The notes under the pieces are model-generated. The model had not been told where the DNA came from. It was given only the letters and a program-made list of their open reading frames with translations, and made no database searches. Shown one piece after another: positions 6,999 through 11,000 of a stretch of 11,000 nucleotides of DNA (position 1 is the first letter of the stretch; each line of letters starts with the position of its first letter). The stretch is taken from NCBI GenBank assembly GCA_023430945.1, contig JAEYYE010000115.1, forward strand, positions 1-11,000, in the 5' to 3' direction. The translations under genes were made by a program, and so were the position numbers. The DNA comes from Bacteroidota bacterium. GTDB lineage: Bacteria; Bacteroidota; Bacteroidia; Flavobacteriales_F; PHOS-HE28.

Positions 6999-8527
6999 TC
7001 CCATTCGATCGTGGCTGGTGGTTTCGAGCTGATGTCGTACACCACGCGGTTCACGCCACGCACGCGGTTGATGATGCTGTTCGAGATCCGTGCCAGGAAT
7101 TCATACGGCAGGTGGCACCAATCTGCCGTCATGCCATCGGTGCTGCTAACCGCGCGCAGGGCTACGGCCTGTTCGTAGGTGCGTTCATCGCCCATCACGC
7201 CCACGCTCTTCACCGGCAGAAGGATCGCGCCGGCCTGCCACACCTGATCATATAATCCTTCCTCGCGCAACCCTTGTATGAAGATATGATCCACTTCCTG
7301 CAACAACGCGACTTTCTGCGGCGTCACCTCGCCCAGGATCCGGATCGCCAGGCCCGGCCCTGGGAACGGATGCCTGCCAAGTATGTTCGGATCGAGCGCG
7401 AGCTCCTTTCCCACCCTGCGCACTTCATCCTTGAAGAGAAGGCGCAGCGGTTCAACCACTTTCAACTTCATGTGCGCGGGAAGGCCGCCCACGTTGTGAT
7501 GGCTCTTGATCGTTACACTGGGTCCGTTCACGCTTACGCTTTCGATCACATCGGGATAGATCGTTCCCTGGCCGAGCCACTGCACGCCTTTTATCCGGTG
7601 CGCTTCCCGGTCGAACACATCGATGAACGTGCTTCCGATCGCTTTGCGTTTCGCCTCCGGATCCTCTTTTCCTTTCAATGCGCGGTAGAATTCCTCACGC
7701 GCATCAACGCCGGTGATGTTAAGGCCAAGGTGCTGGTAGCTTTCCAGCACACGTTGGTATTCATCCTTGCGCAACAGGCCATTGTCCACGAAGATGCAGT
7801 GGAGCTTCTCGCCGATCGCGCGATCGAGCAGGAGCGCGGCCACTGAACTGTCCACGCCGCCGCTGAGCGCCATCACCACGGTGCCATCACCGATCTGTTC
7901 CTTCAGTCGTTGAACGGTGTGCTCCACGAAACCATGCGGGGTCCAATCCGCGGTGCAGCCACAGATGCCGATCACGAAATTGTGGAGAAGTTGAAGACCA
8001 TCCGTTGTGTGATAGACCTCGGGATGGAATTGCACCGCGAAGGTCATCCGATCCATCAGCCGATAAGCTGCCACCGGCACTTCCGGCGTGCTCGCTATCA
8101 CTTCCATCGCCTCGCTCGGAATGGTGATGGTGTCGCCGTGGCTCATCCACACCTGGGTGCCCGCCTGTATGCCATCGAAAAGGTGGCTCGGCGCGATCGT
8201 GCTCAGGTGCGCACGACCGTATTCACGCACCTTGCTCCGTTCCACGGTGGCGCCGGTGCGTTTCGCAAGCAATTGCGCCCCGTAACAGACCGCCAGCACC
8301 GGTGTGCGCCCGAGAATGCCTGTAAGATCCGTATCGGGAGCGTTGGGTTCGTGCACACTGCTGGGACTTCCGCTGAGGATGAACCCCTTCACATTGGGAT
8401 CCGCAGCCAGCTCGGCCGCCTTGGTGAACGGATGGATCTCGCAGTACACGTTCAATTCGCGCACACGCCTTGCGATCAGCTGGGTGTACTGTGAACCATG
8501 ATCGAGGATGATGATCGTTTCTGGCAC
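6995..8527 (-). CDS. guaA: GMP synthetase (glutamine-hydrolysing)
   Basis: Converts XMP to GMP using ATP and glutamine, the last step of guanine nucleotide synthesis, in the cytoplasm. The 510-residue protein has the complete two-enzyme layout. A class I glutamine amidotransferase domain (about 3-190) opens with ILDHGSQYTQ, has nucleophile Cys81 (AVCYGAQ), and His168 and Glu170 in QFHPEV. An ATP pyrophosphatase domain has the PP-loop SGGVDSS at 222-228. The C-terminal dimerisation domain includes HPFPGPGLAIRILGEV and ends IEWE. I chose GTG 8527 because family members begin a few residues before the first strand (MPETIIILDHGSQ). A TTG at 8557 lies inside a promoter-like box. The visible oddity is His in place of the more usual Phe in LDFGSQ. 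It is coupled to the downstream LysM gene by an ATGA overlap. Confidence 0.97.
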   Translation of the reverse strand: MPETIIILDHGSQYTQLIARRVRELNVYCEIHPFTKAAELAADPNVKGFILSGSPSSVHEPNAPDTDLTGILGRTPVLAVCYGAQLLAKRTGATVERSKVREYGRAHLSTIAPSHLFDGIQAGTQVWMSHGDTITIPSEAMEVIASTPEVPVAAYRLMDRMTFAVQFHPEVYHTTDGLQLLHNFVIGICGCTADWTPHGFVEHTVQRLKEQIGDGTVVMALSGGVDSSVAALLLDRAIGEKLHCIFVDNGLLRKDEYQRVLESYQHLGLNITGVDAREEFYRALKGKEDPEAKRKAIGSTFIDVFDREAHRIKGVQWLGQGTIYPDVIESVSVNGPSVTIKSHHNVGGLPAHMKLKVVEPLRLLFKDEVRRVGKELALDPNILGRHPFPGPGLAIRILGEVTPQKVALLQEVDHIFIQGLREEGLYDQVWQAGAILLPVKSVGVMGDERTYEQAVALRAVSSTDGMTADWCHLPYEFLARISNSIINRVRGVNRVVYDISSKPPATIEWE

Positions 8528-8646
8528 GCGTTGGATGAATGGATCTGGGAGCGGCAAAAGTAGCCCTGCGGCCCGGATGGATGCGTGTGCATGTCACACC
8601 TGGTATTCCAACACGTGCGATATGGCGTCCACGCGCTAGCTTCACG
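8528..8646. other. Divergent guaA/barrel intergenic region
   Basis: This 119-bp gap holds the guaA -7 box (8555-8562) and a short dyad, GTGTG-N5-CACAC (8585-8599), between the two genes. On the plus strand I find no good promoter for the barrel gene; TAGCTTCA at 8635-8642 shares only part of the -7 consensus and lies almost at the ATG. The minus-strand frames that read through here look like shadow, not coding. Confidence 0.4.
8555..8562 (-). promoter_or_regulatory. -7 box of the guaA promoter
   Basis: TACTTTTG on the minus strand matches TAnnTTTG exactly. Transcription from it would start near 8548, about 20 nt before the GTG of guaA. I see no TTG at the expected 17-23 nt upstream, so the -33 half is weak or absent. 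The box overlaps the alternative TTG start at 8557, which argues for the GTG start. No purine riboswitch could fit in so short a leader, and I see none. Confidence 0.5.
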
Positions 8647-9417
8647 ATGAATTTTAAAACGATGAGAAATCTGTTGCACCTGATCATTTCGATCCTATTT
8701 CTTCAAACGAATTCCATCGATGCACAGGTCTCGATCGGTGATCGTGCCGGCGTTTCCCTGTTCACCAGCGGCTTCGGTGCTTCGGAAGAAAGTACGACCG
8801 ACCTGCTGAAAAAGAACACGAAGAACACGATCGGCATCTCGATCGCACTTCCGATCGAGATCATGCTGGGCGATCATTTCGCGCTGCAACCCGAGATCGG
8901 ATATACGATGAAAGGGAACAGGTACGCCGGCAGTTCGGAATTTGAAGATGTGCTTATCTTGAACTATGTGGATCTGACGTTGCTGGCAAAAGGAAGGATC
9001 GGAGCAGGCAAGGTACAGGGGGAAGTAATGCTCGGCCCCGGTCTGGCATACGGGCTCACCGCAAGGTATCGTTCAACAAACCCCTGGTATTTGAGTTATT
9101 TCCAGGATCGCACATCGGATTTTCCGGACACTTTTTTTGCTCCTACGGAGATCTTCATCGCTGGAGGAGCGGGTATGTCCGTGGTGTTGGGCGTTCCCCG
9201 ACTGATCCTGAATTATCGCTACCTGTTCGGGATCACGAACATCCAATCCGATGATATCGTATTCACTGACATCAATGGTGCAACGATCGATAGGATCAAG
9301 GAATACAACCGCGGCTCGATCATCTCTCTGGGTTTCCTGATCCCACTTTCACGCAGCGCGTGGGCGCAGAACGGAAGTCCAACTCCCGGGTCCCCGGACC
9401 AGATCCCCGAGCGATAA
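8647..9417 (+). CDS. Outer-membrane beta-barrel protein (PorT/OMP_b-brl type)
   Basis: A 256-residue protein with a signal peptide (MRNLLHLIISILFLQTNSIDAQ, split here for reading only as a hydrophobic core ending at IDAQ), then alternating hydrophobic and polar strands rich in Gly and Tyr. Typical barrel stretches include IGISIALPIEIMLG, ALQPEIGYTMKG, GEVMLGPGLAYGLTARY and LILNYRYLFGITNI. This is the pattern of the small outer-membrane barrels abundant in Bacteroidota; function cannot be read from sequence. ATG 8647 was chosen, with ATG 8662 (MRNLLH) an equally good signal-peptide start. Upstream in-frame sequence is Pro/Arg-rich and not credible. After the last strand (ISLGFLIPL) come 22 polar, Pro-rich residues, unusual because barrels normally end at their final strand. 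It stands alone, divergent from guaA and convergent with the next gene. Confidence 0.78.
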   Translation: MNFKTMRNLLHLIISILFLQTNSIDAQVSIGDRAGVSLFTSGFGASEESTTDLLKKNTKNTIGISIALPIEIMLGDHFALQPEIGYTMKGNRYAGSSEFEDVLILNYVDLTLLAKGRIGAGKVQGEVMLGPGLAYGLTARYRSTNPWYLSYFQDRTSDFPDTFFAPTEIFIAGGAGMSVVLGVPRLILNYRYLFGITNIQSDDIVFTDINGATIDRIKEYNRGSIISLGFLIPLSRSAWAQNGSPTPGSPDQIPER

Positions 9418-9427
9418 AAGGTACCGA

Positions 9428-9934
9428 TCACAACTTCGTGCGCACCTGGCCCCATTCCTTCACCTGCCACACGATCGTTCCGGTGGCCAGGTGATGCCCA
9501 TCGACATCCTCAACGCGCACGGTGCTTTCCATTTCGATGGAAGGGTGCGTTCGCAGTGGAAGGATCACCTGCTGTTCGATCGTACCGGTCGACGGAACGC
9601 AGATCGCAAAAGCCCTCTTCTTCGCCTGGAAATGATATTCCATGTTCAGGCTGCGCATGATCAGACGGTATCTCTTCGGATCGAGATGTTCCATGATCGC
9701 AAGGCCGCTGCACATTTCCGCGGCCGTGGCCATTGCGCACGCATGTATGCCGCGGATATGGTTGCGGTTCACGCGCCAGAAAGGGATCTTCACCTTGATG
9801 CCTCCATCACGCATGGGGATCACTTCAAAACCATGTGGCGCATTGAATGGGATCTTCCATGGTAGCAGCCGGTTGAGAGCGATCCGCCAGAGCGAGGAAT
9901 CACGGGAACGCCGAAGCAGAACAGGCAGATCCAT
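9428..9934 (-). CDS. DUF4442 (YiiD-like) hotdog-fold protein
   Basis: A 168-residue cytoplasmic protein without signal or membrane segment. A short helical N-terminus (LWRIALNRLLPWKIPFNAP) leads into the DUF4442 core: strands around IKVKIPFWRVNRNH, then the helix IRGIHACAMATAAEMCSGL, the long central helix of a hotdog fold. It closes with the strands RSLNMEYHFQAKKRAFAI and LATGTIVWQVKEW. DUF4442 proteins are related to acyl-CoA thioesterases, so a thioesterase-like role is possible; no substrate can be named. ATG 9934 is preferred; a TTG at 9946 would overlap the upstream stop and add four residues. It sits 8 nt behind the NTP pyrophosphohydrolase gene and is probably cotranscribed. Its end is 10 nt from the convergent barrel gene. 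Confidence 0.82.
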   Translation of the reverse strand: MDLPVLLRRSRDSSLWRIALNRLLPWKIPFNAPHGFEVIPMRDGGIKVKIPFWRVNRNHIRGIHACAMATAAEMCSGLAIMEHLDPKRYRLIMRSLNMEYHFQAKKRAFAICVPSTGTIEQQVILPLRTHPSIEMESTVRVEDVDGHHLATGTIVWQVKEWGQVRTKL

Positions 9935-9942
9935 CGCCGCGA

Positions 9943-10371
9943 TCAACCTGCGTGTTCCGGCTCCGCCTGAAGGATCGCAGCGATGTCCGGCTTGAAGTAC
10001 CGGTCGCTCTTCAACACTTTTCCATCGTCGCGGTAGATCGGTCTTCCATCGGCATCCAGCTTGCTCATGTTGCTTCGCTGGATCTCCCGGAACACTTCAT
10101 CGATCTTGTGTTCAAGGCCGTGTTTCAGCAAGGTGCCGCAAAGAATGTAGAGTACGTCGCCCAACGCATCGGCCACTTCCACCAGGTCGCCACGCATGGC
10201 CGCATCGAGGTATTCCTCATTTTCCTCCCGGATCAACTTGTAGCGCAGCAGTGCATCACGTTCTCCGATCGCGCCAGTGGGCCTGGAGGCGTTGGCAATG
10301 CCGAACGCATCATGGAATTCGCGCACGCTCGCGATAGCTTCCTGCAGGCTCAGTGCTTTCTTTTCCGCCAT
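9943..10371 (-). CDS. MazG/HisE-like nucleoside triphosphate pyrophosphohydrolase
   Basis: A 142-residue all-alpha NTP pyrophosphatase, of the type that hydrolyses NTPs to NMP and pyrophosphate in cytoplasmic house-cleaning. The metal-binding residues are visible: EExxE as Glu49-Glu50...Glu53 (IREENEEY) and ExxD as Glu65...Asp68, followed by Asp72 (EVADALGDVLYIL). The conserved C-terminal stretch SNMSKLDADGRPIYRDDGKV (101-119 region) ends with YFKPD, typical of the short MazG-like pyrophosphohydrolases also seen in phages. It is not HisE itself in context: no histidine genes are nearby, and the C-terminal part is of the MazG-like type. ATG 10371 is the clear start. On the minus strand TACCTTCG (10386-10379) is one base from the -7 consensus and would put transcription almost at the ATG; this is weak. 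Substrate unknown. Confidence 0.85.
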   Translation of the reverse strand: MAEKKALSLQEAIASVREFHDAFGIANASRPTGAIGERDALLRYKLIREENEEYLDAAMRGDLVEVADALGDVLYILCGTLLKHGLEHKIDEVFREIQRSNMSKLDADGRPIYRDDGKVLKSDRYFKPDIAAILQAEPEHAG

Positions 10372-10439
10372 GCCGCCGAAGGTATGCGCAGCCTCCGCAA
10401 GGAATGCGTTTGTTGATAATTCGGCGCTGCGCGGATCTT

Positions 10440-10496
10440 TTTGAAAATGATATCAAATCCCTTCTTTGATCTTAACAGACTTTAACTGTAATGCTG
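10440..10496 (+). promoter_or_regulatory. AT-rich control region of the MoxR gene
   Basis: This stretch is clearly richer in A and T than the coding DNA around it. It contains TTTGA (10440-10444), then the perfect inverted repeat ATCAAA (10452-10457) / TTTGAT (10465-10470) with a 7-nt spacer. TTAACAG (10472-10478) and TTAACTG (10482-10488) follow, a near-direct repeat one helical turn apart. TTTG (10465-10468) with N20 and TAATGCTG (10489-10496, two mismatches to TAnnTTTG) could be the promoter. A second candidate -7 box, GAATTTTG (10519-10526), has one mismatch. All motifs are seen directly; function is inferred. Confidence 0.4.
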
Positions 10497-10556
10497 ATCT
10501 CCAGCGGAATATGCCTCGGAATTTTGTGCGTTCACGAACAAAAGATCGAGAACGAC

Positions 10557-11000
10557 ATGGATCACATGCTCCCCGATACCCAGCGATCCGTAACATCAGA
10601 GAGCATCCGGGCGCTTAACGATCGAATTCAGGAGGCGAGCGGTTTCGTTGATCTCATCGATCGCGAAATGGAAAAGGTGATCGTGGGCCAGAAGGACATG
10701 GTGCAGAAGCTGCTCGTGGCCCTGCTCGCCGATGGACACATCCTGCTGGAAGGCGTTCCCGGACTGGCGAAGACCATGGCGATAAAGGCGCTCGCACGCA
10801 CCGTGGACGTTGATTTCAGCCGCATCCAGTTCACACCCGATCTGCTGCCGGCCGACCTGATCGGCACCATGATATACAGCCAGCGCAACGAGGAATTCAC
10901 CGTGCGCAAGGGACCGATCTTCAGCAATTTCGTGCTGGCCGATGAGATCAACCGCGCACCGGCAAAGGTGCAGAGCGCGCTGCTCGAAGCGATGCAGGAA
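10557..11000 (+). CDS. MoxR family AAA+ ATPase, N-terminal part (runs off right edge)
   Basis: An open frame of 148 codons from ATG 10557 to the window edge. MoxR ATPases are chaperone-like AAA+ proteins that usually act with von Willebrand A-domain proteins encoded just downstream. Visible signatures: VIVGQKDMVQKLLVALLADG (41-60), Walker A GVPGLAKT (66-73, with the Ala before Lys that MoxR proteins often show), the RIQFTPDLLPADLIGT segment (89-104), and Walker B VLADEINRAPAKVQSALLEA (126-144; Asp129-Glu130). Length and spacing match the family. A TTG in frame at 10524 is a less likely start. The partner genes (DUF58, VWA/BatA-like, TPR) would lie beyond 11000 and cannot be checked. Identification is firm although the sensor and lid regions are missing. 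Confidence 0.93.
   Translation, partial: MDHMLPDTQRSVTSESIRALNDRIQEASGFVDLIDREMEKVIVGQKDMVQKLLVALLADGHILLEGVPGLAKTMAIKALARTVDVDFSRIQFTPDLLPADLIGTMIYSQRNEEFTVRKGPIFSNFVLADEINRAPAKVQSALLEAMQE

Noticed and set aside
7274..8494. Two plus-strand open frames of about 190 codons each
   Set aside because: Both are antisense to guaA, which is intact over its whole length.
8223..8687. Minus-strand frame of 154 codons spanning the guaA upstream region
   Set aside because: It overlaps guaA in another frame and is Arg/His-rich without domain features.
1..11000. Mobile elements, CRISPR arrays, tRNA or rRNA genes, toxin-antitoxin or defence genes
   Set aside because: No transposase or integrase, no regularly spaced repeats, no tRNA-like cloverleaf and no defence-type domain was seen on either strand.

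Overview
The window looks like an ordinary housekeeping stretch of a GC-rich Bacteroidota chromosome, most plausibly an uncultivated GC-rich Flavobacteriales-like lineage. The phylum call rests on three things. Two intergenic regions carry exact copies of the Bacteroidota sigma factor -7 box (TAnnTTTG). The gene order coiled-coil/zapA/rny is familiar from this phylum. The products include phylum-typical envelope proteins: a LysM plus periplasmic-binding-fold protein, a large M23 peptidase with beta-sandwich C-terminus, and a PorT-like beta-barrel. The family level is inference. I see no mobile element, phage gene, CRISPR array, tRNA or rRNA. Coding density is very high.

Layout: (1) 1-2486, minus strand, is one operon read leftward: a small coiled-coil protein, ZapA, RNase Y and the start of a methyltransferase-like gene that runs off the left edge. 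A good promoter lies at about 2525-2557. It couples a cell-division module to the main mRNA-decay endonuclease. (2) 2681-5208, plus strand, is a translationally coupled pair (ATGA overlap): an exported M23 peptidase and a lipoprotein glycerophosphodiester phosphodiesterase. (3) 5202-8527, minus strand, is guaA (GMP synthetase) followed by a LysM x3 plus periplasmic-binding-fold envelope protein, again joined by an ATGA overlap, with a -7 box just upstream of guaA. (4) 8647-9417, plus strand, is a lone outer-membrane beta-barrel protein. (5) 9428-10371, minus strand, holds an NTP pyrophosphohydrolase (MazG/HisE-like) and a DUF4442 hotdog-fold protein. (6) 10557-11000, plus strand, is the 5' part of a MoxR-type AAA+ ATPase behind an AT-rich, dyad-containing control region.

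Taken together, most genes serve the envelope and cell division (coiled coil, ZapA, M23, GDPD, LysM protein, barrel) or RNA and nucleotide metabolism (RNase Y, GuaA, NTP pyrophosphohydrolase). I did not find a convincing undescribed system. The points most worth a second look are the extreme excess of GATC/CGATCG words, the coupling of guaA to an envelope LysM/binding-fold protein, the ZapB-like gene ahead of zapA, and the control region of the MoxR gene. Several starts were moved from the longest open frame to an internal ATG or GTG; reasons are given per gene.
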